58,919 nt of DNA, taken from a virus. Where the stretch lies: IMG/VR virus record IMGVR_UViG_3300022871_000577, positions 1 to 58,919 of that record; one strand, given 5' to 3'. Under the pieces are notes generated by a model. That model was not told the DNA's origin, made no database searches, and saw only the letters and a program-made list of their open reading frames with translations. The position numbers were made by a program, and so were the translations under genes. Of the stretch, positions 1-6,925 are shown piece after piece (the first letter of the stretch is position 1; every line of letters begins with the position of its first letter).

Positions 1-131
1 TAGCATTAACTGGAGATTTAGTAGATATTAGTGATTATACTTCTTGGCTAGTTTTTCAATTAGAGGTTTTAGCAACTGCCGATACCGGAACATTTGAAGT
101 GGATTACATTATAGAGTACGATGAAGTTTAA
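1..131 (+). CDS. C-terminal end of a small virion-associated protein (5' truncated)
   Basis: An open frame enters from the left edge and stops with TAA at 129-131; about 42 residues are visible. Its last part (FQLEVLATADTG then a short beta-rich tail) resembles the end of the next gene (IKFEIIAVAGS), so the two look like tandem paralogues. Acidic, beta-rich and without cysteine, it fits a small fibre or appendage protein by position, but no family is recognised. Confidence 0.6.
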   Translation, partial: ALTGDLVDISDYTSWLVFQLEVLATADTGTFEVDYIIEYDEV

Positions 132-164
132 AAATAAATTATAAAACGAAAGAGGAGATAAATT

Positions 165-425
165 ATGAGTGTTAAGTATAAAGCAGACTCAATTACAGTT
201 ACAACAAGTGCTACGCTAATAAATCCTGAATTTGATGTTGTATCAATTTCTTTAATATCAGATGAGGGTGCAGTTAAATTACGAGCGTATAGTGCCGAGG
301 GTTGGGGAGATTGGATTACAGTACCTAAAGATGTTTCTTTTGATGACAGTATTGCTTGTATTAAATTTGAGATTATAGCAGTTGCAGGAAGTGTAGCTGT
401 TAATTATTACGCAAAAGGTGAATAA
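165..425 (+). CDS. Small hypothetical virion protein, paralogue of the upstream gene
   Basis: 86 residues, preceded by a good ribosome binding site (AGAGGAGA, 8 nt before ATG). The composition suggests an all-beta fold, with alternating hydrophobic residues and few charges. The C-terminal half is similar to the gene cut by the window start. It lies directly upstream of a tail-fibre-like gene with its own SD, so it probably belongs to the same late transcript. Function unknown; a fibre-associated or decoration role is inference. Confidence 0.6.
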   Translation: MSVKYKADSITVTTSATLINPEFDVVSISLISDEGAVKLRAYSAEGWGDWITVPKDVSFDDSIACIKFEIIAVAGSVAVNYYAKGE

Positions 426-448
426 AAATATTTAAGGAGGCATAAGAA

Positions 449-2266
449 ATGGGATATAAAGGAATAGGAGTAAGCTCATCTGTATTAAGATTAAAAGCTC
501 CAGTAGCTACATACAATGACTTACCATTAACAGAAAATTTAGAAAATGATGGTAGATTTACGAAAGATACCGATTTATTATATACATGGACTTTAGCAAG
601 TGCAAGTGGAACACTAGATAGCTGGAAATTAGTGGGGGCAATCTCAACAATGGCTTGGGCTAATATTACAGATAAGCCTAGTTCTTCTGTTGCAGATATT
701 GATGACGCTGTTGATAAAAAACATACACAAAATTCTGATACAGATTTAGATGCTACATTTGAGGCTACGTTTGTAAAAAAGACCGATACAGTAAATGTAT
801 TATCAGATATTACTTCTTCTGGTACAGATATTGAAGACGCTGTTACAAAAAAACACGCTCAGAATAGTGACACAGATTTAGACGCAACATTCGAAGCTAC
901 ATTCATGAAAAAAGTTGATACGGTGAACGAATTAAGTGACATCACTTCGGCTGGAGCTGACATCGAAGACGCTGTTACAAAAAAACACGCATCTGGTTCT
1001 GATAATGAAACAACAACATCTATGGGAACTTTAATTAACGGAGCAGATGCAAAAACAACTCCTGTTGATACTGATTTAGTACCTATTAGAGATACCACAG
1101 GTTCATTACTTGAAAAAGTAACATGGGCAAATATTAAAGCAACATTAAAAACATATTTTGATGCCATTTATAACACCGCTGTAAAAGCAACTGGAGCAGA
1201 AATAGATACAGGAACAGATGATGCTAAATTTGCTACTTCTAAAGCATTACAAGATAGTTCTATTCCTAAAGGAGATGGAACAGTTAATCCTACCAACCTA
1301 CTTTCCAACGGAAACTTTGAGTCTTGGAGTGCAGGGACAGCGGTAGCTCCTGATGGTTGGATTTTGTCAGGATTAACAAGTGGTGCTATTGCAAGAGAAG
1401 CAACAATTATTAAACAAGGAACTTATTCAGTTAAAATGACAAGGAGTGGAACAGACGGTAATATTTATCAATATTATAGTGTTCCAAAAGGAATTACTTA
1501 TTGGAAAGGCAGAAATGTAACTTATGGTTGTTGGGTATACGCTACAGAAGCAAGTACTACAAGAATAGGAACAGGTGATTTGGAGGGTGGTTTAACTTAT
1601 TCTTCTTGGCATACAGGTGGCTCTGCTTGGGAATGGCTAACGGTAACTAGAACAATAGATGCTTCTGCATCAGGTTCATATTGTATAAATTATGTAGTTG
1701 ATACAAATACATCTTCTTACTTCGACGGAGCTATGCTAGTAGAAGGAGCTAGTGCATTTGCATTTAGTCCTAAGCCAATTACAGGTTCAGGAAACAATGA
1801 TGCCTATGTTTATTCTAATATAGCTAAAACAGAAGCTGACTCTGCGGTGGCTAAGATAACACAAGACAACGCAGGAGCAAGCGAGCCTGCCCTCGAAATA
1901 AAGAACGATGGTACAGGTGCAGGGATAGAGATAGACCAGAATGGAGACGGGCAAGCACTTCGCATAGTAAACTCAGGAGCAGATGAGTCTATGTATGTGA
2001 ATCAAACTGGAGTGTTAGATGCTGGAAAACAGGTTTTATATCTTTACTCCAATGCAGAACAAGTGAATTACAATAGTGCTTTATTATTAGCACAACAAGA
2101 CAACGCTGCTTCCTCAGAACCAGCTATAGAAGTAATAAACGCTGGTACAGGTGCAGACATAGAAATGGCTGCTTCAGGTGGTGGAGTAATCTTTCCAACG
2201 AATGACCCCGGAGTTGCAGGTCGTTGGTGGGATAATGCAGGAACATTAACTAAATCATCAGGATAA
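449..2266 (+). CDS. Tail fibre / receptor-binding-like protein with tandem repeats
   Basis: 605 residues with AAGGAGG upstream. The start (YNDLPLTENLENDGRF, DLLYTWTLAS) resembles N-terminal motifs of many phage fibre proteins. Residues about 80-190 hold two full and one partial 44-residue repeats containing DIEDAVTKKH and NSDTDLDATFEATF. Residues about 285-440 look like a jelly-roll carbohydrate-binding module (NLLSNGNFESW, then PDGWILSG). The C-terminus has further beta repeats (DNAGASEPALEI, DNAASSEPAIEV) and ends GGVIFPTNDPG with a WW pair, a common fibre tip. Adhesion to the host surface is inferred from this architecture; no depolymerase motif is visible. Confidence 0.75.
   Translation: MGYKGIGVSSSVLRLKAPVATYNDLPLTENLENDGRFTKDTDLLYTWTLASASGTLDSWKLVGAISTMAWANITDKPSSSVADIDDAVDKKHTQNSDTDLDATFEATFVKKTDTVNVLSDITSSGTDIEDAVTKKHAQNSDTDLDATFEATFMKKVDTVNELSDITSAGADIEDAVTKKHASGSDNETTTSMGTLINGADAKTTPVDTDLVPIRDTTGSLLEKVTWANIKATLKTYFDAIYNTAVKATGAEIDTGTDDAKFATSKALQDSSIPKGDGTVNPTNLLSNGNFESWSAGTAVAPDGWILSGLTSGAIAREATIIKQGTYSVKMTRSGTDGNIYQYYSVPKGITYWKGRNVTYGCWVYATEASTTRIGTGDLEGGLTYSSWHTGGSAWEWLTVTRTIDASASGSYCINYVVDTNTSSYFDGAMLVEGASAFAFSPKPITGSGNNDAYVYSNIAKTEADSAVAKITQDNAGASEPALEIKNDGTGAGIEIDQNGDGQALRIVNSGADESMYVNQTGVLDAGKQVLYLYSNAEQVNYNSALLLAQQDNAASSEPAIEVINAGTGADIEMAASGGGVIFPTNDPGVAGRWWDNAGTLTKSSG
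697..1005 (+). repeat. 132-bp (44-residue) tandem repeat in the tail fibre gene
   Basis: Two full copies and one partial copy. NSDTDLDATFEATF begins near 736 and again near 868, and DIEDAV-KKH occurs three times. Nucleotide divergence is mostly at third codon positions, so the copies are kept at the protein level rather than being a fresh duplication. Confidence 0.7.
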
Positions 2267-2275
2267 GGATAACAT

Positions 2276-2625
2276 ATGACAGCTGAAAGAGAAGGCCAAC
2301 AAGTAGATACGCTTCCTTCGCAGATATATGGAAAGAAGCCGGAAAGGCTGTTTATATAGACCACATGGTTGCTGTTGCTCCGCTCGGTTCAAATTCGAGT
2401 TTTACTATGTATACCAAAACTACTGCTTATAAAAGATTTAATACAATCGTTGCTTCTGCTAGAGCTAGACTTTTATTTCAAGCTTCTGATTTAAGAGAAA
2501 TGCCTGTTTTTATAGAAAAAGGCGGTATGTTAAAATCCGAATATAATGATGATTATACAGATGATGTTTCAGAAGTAGAGCTGGGTATGAGATATTTATA
2601 TATACCACCAACTGTAAACGGTTAA
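2276..2625 (+). pseudogene. Small late protein with a probable frameshift near its start
   Basis: The intact downstream frame (ATG at 2365, 86 residues) has no ribosome binding site, yet it stays open upstream to 2287 and reads FADIWKEAGKAVYIDH into MVAVAPLG. A separate ATG at 2276 starts MTAEREGQQ but stops at 2359. Removing a GA dinucleotide around 2288-2292 would join MTAER to the long frame and give about 115 residues. So this is a frameshifted gene, a sequencing or assembly indel, or less likely a recoding site. No family recognised. Confidence 0.5.
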
Positions 2626-2644
2626 GAAAAGAGGTTAAATAATT

Positions 2645-2944
2645 ATGTTCAAACTTATTTATTTGTTAATAAAAGATTACGGAGCTTTTGGAATAGGTAT
2701 AGCACAGCTATGTATTATTTGTTATTTTGGTTGGAAGTTATTTTCAAATCATTTAAAACATTTAGAAATAAAAGTAGATAGTTTATGCGAAGGTGTAAAA
2801 GATGTTAGAGTAGAATTAGAGAAAGATAAAAACGCTACCAATAAATTAGGAAATAGAATTTCTAGAATCGAAGGACATCTAGAAGAAAAAGATAGAATGA
2901 TTATTGTTAAACATAAAAAGAAAGTAAAAAATAATGGAATTTAA
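2645..2944 (+). CDS. Single-pass membrane protein with coiled coil (holin-like or accessory)
   Basis: 99 residues. A hydrophobic helix near residues 12-32 (GAFGIGIAQLCIICYFGW) is followed by a charged heptad-like segment (LEIKVDSLCEGVKDVRVELEKD) and a Lys-rich tail. This layout occurs in some phage holin-like and Rz-like accessory proteins, but nothing proves lysis activity and no endolysin is seen nearby. Its end overlaps the next gene by 11 nt. Confidence 0.6.
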   Translation: MFKLIYLLIKDYGAFGIGIAQLCIICYFGWKLFSNHLKHLEIKVDSLCEGVKDVRVELEKDKNATNKLGNRISRIEGHLEEKDRMIIVKHKKKVKNNGI

Positions 2945-3113
2945 AGTTTTTTCAGGTGGAGGTAAATCTAACAGATGCCCTAAATGTGGCAGTAAGTTAA
3001 GAGCTATTTTATCTAAAGGTACTAAAAGATTCGTATGTCATTGCGGTTATTGGCACGATATAAAGAAGTATGCTAAAAACGCAGTAAATACTAAGTTAAT
3101 ACCTAAGAGTTAG
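2934..3113 (+). CDS. Small zinc-ribbon protein
   Basis: 59 residues; ATG at 2934 overlaps the previous gene's end. Two metal-binding pairs are visible: CPKCGSKL and, about 20 residues later, CHCGYW. The C-terminus is basic. It is one of several tiny zinc ribbons in this phage. Function unknown; nucleic-acid or protein binding is the usual guess for such ribbons. Confidence 0.6.
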   Translation: MEFKVFSGGGKSNRCPKCGSKLRAILSKGTKRFVCHCGYWHDIKKYAKNAVNTKLIPKS

Positions 3114-3188
3114 CAGTAATATTTACATTGTTTTGATAGAAAAATTATTGGATTCGACCATTTAATAGTGTTTTCTATAACGAGTTAT

Positions 3189-3210
3189 CTGTATTTAATA
3201 ATAGAAAGAG
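3189..3210 (+). promoter_or_regulatory. Candidate late promoter element (copy 1)
   Basis: In the 109-bp gap before the tail-tube-like gene, CTGTATTTAAT begins a 21-nt stretch that recurs at 14270-14290 with 18 of 21 positions identical, again in a gap before a gene. No sigma70 -35 box accompanies it. A phage-sigma late promoter is one reading; this is inference from recurrence and position. Confidence 0.3.
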
Positions 3211-3222
3211 GAGGACTAAATT

Positions 3223-3621
3223 ATGGCAGATTTAAAAGCAAATGTTGGAAGAATCACGATTGGCTCCGGAGTAGATGAACACGAAGTTGCTAGTTGCGAA
3301 GGAATTGAAGTTGATTATGATTTTAATCCTATTAAGCATTTTGCCGCCGATAGACAGTATCCGATTTTTGTAGCTCATGGAAATAGTGAACTAACAATTA
3401 CGGTAGATTGTGCAGAGTACAAAGCCGATAGCGATTACGCTATTGAGACTATAGCACAAAATGGAACTGCTGTTACGGTAGCACTTTTAGCAGGATATAG
3501 AGGCGGTGGAATCCCGGCCGCAACTTACACGAATTGTGTAGTTGTACAATACACCGTTACTTCTCGTCAAGGAGACGTTGTAAAAGCAAGAGTTGTTTTA
3601 AGTAAGCAATCAGATACTTAA
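3223..3621 (+). CDS. Putative tail tube protein
   Basis: 132 residues behind AGAGGAGG. The sequence (MADLKANVGRITIGSG start, beta-rich body, EYKADSDYAIETI, and an end VKARVVLSK) is typical of small siphovirus tail-tube or major tail proteins, though I see no diagnostic motif. The tail module downstream of the connector genes (16-18 kb) lacks a tube gene between terminator and chaperone, which supports assigning that role here, in a displaced position before the prohead protease. Alternative: a decoration or neck protein. Confidence 0.45.
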   Translation: MADLKANVGRITIGSGVDEHEVASCEGIEVDYDFNPIKHFAADRQYPIFVAHGNSELTITVDCAEYKADSDYAIETIAQNGTAVTVALLAGYRGGGIPAATYTNCVVVQYTVTSRQGDVVKARVVLSKQSDT

Positions 3622-3662
3622 TACACAATAATTGATATAATAATAATAAGGGAGGAAGAATA

Positions 3663-5189
3663 ATGAATTTAGGTAAAAAATGCAATGGTTTTTTAAAGAC
3701 CGCTATTCGTTCAGTAGACGAGGCAGGTCTGAAAATTACTCATACCATTAATACTAAAGCATTAGATAGATATTACACTTCTGTTCTACCTCAAGGTGCA
3801 GATGTTAAGCACTTTTTAAATAATGCAGTTGTATTATGGTCTCATAATATGGATGAAGCAACTCCTAAAATTCCTATCGGAAGATGTATTGATTTGGATA
3901 TTAGAGAAGATGAGATTATAGCAACTACTGAATTTAATAAGAATGACCCTTTAGCAGTAAAAGTTTTTAACGCTTACAAGGACGGTTTCTTACATGCTTG
4001 GTCAATAGGTTTTATGCCTATTAAGTATAAAGAGGTAACGCTTGAGAATAGAGAAGAGCTTAATTCTGAATATAAGTTAAATATTTCTCTTGAACAATTA
4101 GAAGAAGCCGGTATGGACGGTGCTTATGTTGTTCATAAATGGGAATTACGTGAATATTCTGCTGTTCCAGTTCCGGGCAATCCCGAAGCTTTAAGTGCTG
4201 ATAAAGTTGATTTCTTTAAAAGAGAGCTAGTTACAAGAGGTTTAGTAAAAGAATCTGATGTAGATACTATCGAGATTAAAAAAGCAAAAGGCAAAAAGGA
4301 AGAAAAAGATGAATATTCTTGTGAATGTCTAGATTGTGGCGAAGAAGTAAAATCTAAAGAACATTGCAAAGATATTAAATGTCCTAAATGTGGGGGTGAA
4401 ATGCGAAGAAAAGACAGAACCGGCACAGGCAAAGATGCTGAAGTAGAAGTTAAAGATGTCGAAGTAAAAACAAGAGATGCTGAAGAAGTATCTAAAGAAG
4501 TTAAGGCCGAGGAAGTTAAAGGCGAAGAGACTGTAGCAGAAAAGGTCGAAGTAAAAGAAGAAGTAAAGCCTGAAGAAGTCAAAGAAGAAAAGGTTGAAGA
4601 AGTCAAAGCTGAAGAAGTTAAGACAGAAGAGCCTAAGGCTGAAGAGGTTAAGACTGAAGTTAAAGTGAAAGAGGTAAAAGAAGAAGAAGCTAAAGCTGAA
4701 GTCAAAGAAGAAAATAAAGCTGAAGAGCCTAAGGCTGAAGAGGTTAAGACTGAAGTTAAAGTGAAAGAGGTAAAAGAAGAAGAAGCTAAAGCTGAAGTCA
4801 AAGAAGAAAATAAAGCTGAAGAGCCTAAAACTGAAGTAAAAGAAGAAAAGGAAAATACTGCCTCAACAACAGAAGATAAAACTGAAAAGTCTGAAGTGGT
4901 CGAAAAGTCTGAAGTAAAGGTAGAGGAAAAAGCTGAAGAAGTAAAAGAAGAGGAAACACCAGCTAATTTCGCTTCCATTATCAAAGACCTTCTTCAGAAG
5001 AATAAAGAATTATTGGATAGACTTGAAGTAAACGAAGCAAAACTAGAGGAGTTAGCAAGTGTTAATTCTAAAGTGGATGTTATTCAGAAAAGTCTTGATG
5101 TTGACAACATAGATAAGGTCAGAGAAGCTTCTCAGAAGAGAAAAAGTGGTAACTCTGATACGTGGTTCAGTACGTTACTAAGACAATAA
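3663..5189 (+). CDS. HK97-type prohead protease fused to a Lys/Glu/Val-rich, scaffold-like region
   Basis: 508 residues with GGGAGGA upstream. Residues 1-190 match the phage prohead protease family (S78/U35): catalytic His in VVLWSHN (about 57-62), Ser in HAWSIGF (about 110-116), and the usual EYSAVPVPGNPEA segment. Residues about 218-245 add a four-Cys ribbon (CECLDCG, CPKCGG). Residues about 258-432 are low-complexity KEE/VKAEE repeats, and the end (about 440-490) is a coiled coil (LLQKNKELLDRLEVNEAKLEEL), as expected of a scaffold (delta) domain. Protease and scaffold are thus in one chain immediately before the capsid gene. The zinc ribbon and the very long acidic/basic linker are unusual. 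Confidence 0.88.
   Translation: MNLGKKCNGFLKTAIRSVDEAGLKITHTINTKALDRYYTSVLPQGADVKHFLNNAVVLWSHNMDEATPKIPIGRCIDLDIREDEIIATTEFNKNDPLAVKVFNAYKDGFLHAWSIGFMPIKYKEVTLENREELNSEYKLNISLEQLEEAGMDGAYVVHKWELREYSAVPVPGNPEALSADKVDFFKRELVTRGLVKESDVDTIEIKKAKGKKEEKDEYSCECLDCGEEVKSKEHCKDIKCPKCGGEMRRKDRTGTGKDAEVEVKDVEVKTRDAEEVSKEVKAEEVKGEETVAEKVEVKEEVKPEEVKEEKVEEVKAEEVKTEEPKAEEVKTEVKVKEVKEEEAKAEVKEENKAEEPKAEEVKTEVKVKEVKEEEAKAEVKEENKAEEPKTEVKEEKENTASTTEDKTEKSEVVEKSEVKVEEKAEEVKEEETPANFASIIKDLLQKNKELLDRLEVNEAKLEELASVNSKVDVIQKSLDVDNIDKVREASQKRKSGNSDTWFSTLLRQ
4631..4822 (+). repeat. Two identical 96-bp tandem copies in the protease-scaffold linker
   Basis: Units 4631-4726 and 4727-4822 look identical base for base (32 residues each, beginning PKAEEVKTEVKVKEV). 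Perfect identity, synonymous sites included, implies a very recent in-frame duplication. The linker around it consists of older diverged KAEEVK units. Confidence 0.85.
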
Positions 5190-5219
5190 TTTTTTAAAAC
5201 AATAAAAAGGAGAAATGCA

Positions 5220-6158
5220 ATGGATTTTGTAATTCCAGCAGGAGATTCACTTAATTTACCAAAAGAATTAATTGATAAAATCGTAGAAGATGCAGTAGAG
5301 AAGTCGCTAGTTTTAAAAATGGTTTCTTCAAGAGACCAATTCATCGAGATTGTGAATGAAGGAACTGTTCCAGTTATTGGTGAAGCTGATTTAGACAAGG
5401 TTTTTAGACTTGATGCTACTTCAGATATTACTACACTAGCTGAGATGGACTTTGATATTAAACCGGCTGATTTAGACCCGGTTGAAATGGGTACTTATAT
5501 TTATTTAAAGAAGAAACAAATCGCTCAGTATCCAGAGCTAAAGCTAGACCAGTTATTTAGAAATAAGATTTCTGGTGCTATTGCTAGAACCGCTGACAAA
5601 ATTGCTCTTAAAGGCGACGATGAAACGGTTGGAGCAACTGACCCTCTTTCCATCTGTGATGGTATTGAGAAGTTAGCTTTAACAGCAAATTGTGCTAACG
5701 CACCGGTTGAATACACTACTTCAAATTCTCAAAATGTTGTGGATGCTGTTGCAGAAGCACAAGAAGATTTGGGAGTTTACGGTAACCAAGAAGCTATTGA
5801 AGATTTAGTATTGTTTGCATCTTCAAACTTTGTAACGGCCGCTAAAAAGTCTGCGGATAAGAACGTAATCGGATTTGACATCGAAGATGTTCCTGCACTA
5901 GGCTTGAAGAAAGTGGTTCATGTTCAAGGTATCCCTGTTATTCGTAGATTGAATATTACAGGTGAGAAAGCTATTCTTGCTAACATGAAGGGTGCTTTCG
6001 CTGGTTATTATGGTAACATCGAAGTTGATGTTGAGCATAAAGCTGGTCGCAGAGCTGACTTACTTGTTGTAACATACTGGTTTGACTTTGTTTGGGCATA
6101 TGTTAATGGCTCAAGTAAATCAGAAGGTTTGATTACTATTCAAAAAGCAAGTTCGTAA
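5220..6158 (+). CDS. Major capsid protein, HK97 fold
   Basis: 312 residues, directly after the protease, with AAGGAG upstream. The layout is typical of HK97-like capsid proteins: helical N-terminus (PKELIDKIVEDAVEKSLVLK), beta segments (GTVPVIGEADLDKVFRLDAT), the long helix region (LDQLFRNKISGAIARTADKI) with ALKGDD after it, and a C-terminal P/A-domain stretch ending in QKASS. There is no long delta domain of its own, consistent with scaffold function in the preceding gene. It is followed by a strong terminator, as expected for a highly expressed gene. Confidence 0.85.
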   Translation: MDFVIPAGDSLNLPKELIDKIVEDAVEKSLVLKMVSSRDQFIEIVNEGTVPVIGEADLDKVFRLDATSDITTLAEMDFDIKPADLDPVEMGTYIYLKKKQIAQYPELKLDQLFRNKISGAIARTADKIALKGDDETVGATDPLSICDGIEKLALTANCANAPVEYTTSNSQNVVDAVAEAQEDLGVYGNQEAIEDLVLFASSNFVTAAKKSADKNVIGFDIEDVPALGLKKVVHVQGIPVIRRLNITGEKAILANMKGAFAGYYGNIEVDVEHKAGRRADLLVVTYWFDFVWAYVNGSSKSEGLITIQKASS

Positions 6159-6177
6159 AGAGTAATTAGTAAATTCG

Positions 6178-6222
6178 ATAGTAGAGTTATGGGGGGTAAT
6201 TTCTGTAGCTCTACTATTTTTT
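6178..6222 (+). terminator. Rho-independent terminator after the capsid gene
   Basis: A perfect 9-bp stem, ATAGTAGAG (6178-6186) with CTCTACTAT (6209-6217), has a 22-nt loop and runs into six T residues. It sits 20 nt after the capsid stop codon and separates head genes from the endonuclease/glycan block. Confidence 0.75.
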
Positions 6223-6274
6223 AAATTGAAATTTTTAAAATAAATTGTAATCTTAAATTGATAGGATTAAAAAA

Positions 6275-6925
6275 ATGCCTTGTAGACTTACCTCAGAAAA
6301 AAAAGCAGTTCTTACCAAAAATTTTCTTTTTCAAGAATATTACTGTCATAAAAAATCTCAGCAAACTATAGCTGATGAAAATCAGATTTCTAGAGAAACT
6401 ATACGAAGATATTTTAAAAATTTTGAAATGTCTAGTCGCTCTCACAAAGAATGTACTGAACTAAGAAATCTATCAGGTAAAAATAATCCAATGTATAGTC
6501 ATGGAAAGTGTATTAAAGCGTCTAAGTGTAAATTTTGTGGTAAACAATTAGTGGCCTTTTCTGCAACTATGTGTAAATCTTGTGCTAATTCAGGCAAAAG
6601 AAATCCTAGATATGGTAAAAGAGCATCTCACGGTAAATGGACACAGTATAAAGATGTTAATTTTAGAAGTTCTTGGGAAGCTAAATTTGCAAAATATTTA
6701 GATAAAGAAAATATCAAGTGGTTTTACGAGTACACAACATTTTATGGTGAGAATTATTCTTATACACCAGATTTTTATTTATCTGAAACAAATGAATATG
6801 TCGAGATAAAAGGATGGTGGCGAGAAAAGAGCTTAGAGAAAGTTCAAAAGTTTATTATAGATTTTCCCAATGTTATATTATCTGTTAGAGGTAAAGATAC
6901 CTTAAAAAGATTAGGAGTTCTATAA
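6275..6925 (+). CDS. Free-standing homing endonuclease, PD-(D/E)XK type with NUMOD3-like motifs
   Basis: 216 residues. A helix-turn-helix-like N-terminus (QQTIADENQISRETIRRYFK) is followed by two NUMOD3-like DNA-binding motifs (GKNNPMYSHGK about 67-77, GKRNPRYGK about 107-115) flanking a four-Cys finger (CKFCG, CKSC). The C-terminal 90 residues carry the nuclease signature: RSSWE, YTPDFYL, YVEIKG. This domain is clearly homologous to the C-terminal half of the N-terminal terminase ORF at 45130-46296, down to the ending LGVL-stop. Its TAA overlaps the ATG of the glycosyltransferase gene (TAATG). Role: double-strand cleavage that spreads itself and linked DNA. Confidence 0.8.
   Translation: MPCRLTSEKKAVLTKNFLFQEYYCHKKSQQTIADENQISRETIRRYFKNFEMSSRSHKECTELRNLSGKNNPMYSHGKCIKASKCKFCGKQLVAFSATMCKSCANSGKRNPRYGKRASHGKWTQYKDVNFRSSWEAKFAKYLDKENIKWFYEYTTFYGENYSYTPDFYLSETNEYVEIKGWWREKSLEKVQKFIIDFPNVILSVRGKDTLKRLGVL

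Noticed and set aside
4133-4984. Long Ser/Thr-rich open frame on the minus strand
   Set aside because: It is the complement of the KEE/VKAEE repeats of the protease-scaffold gene; low complexity removes stop codons on the antisense strand.
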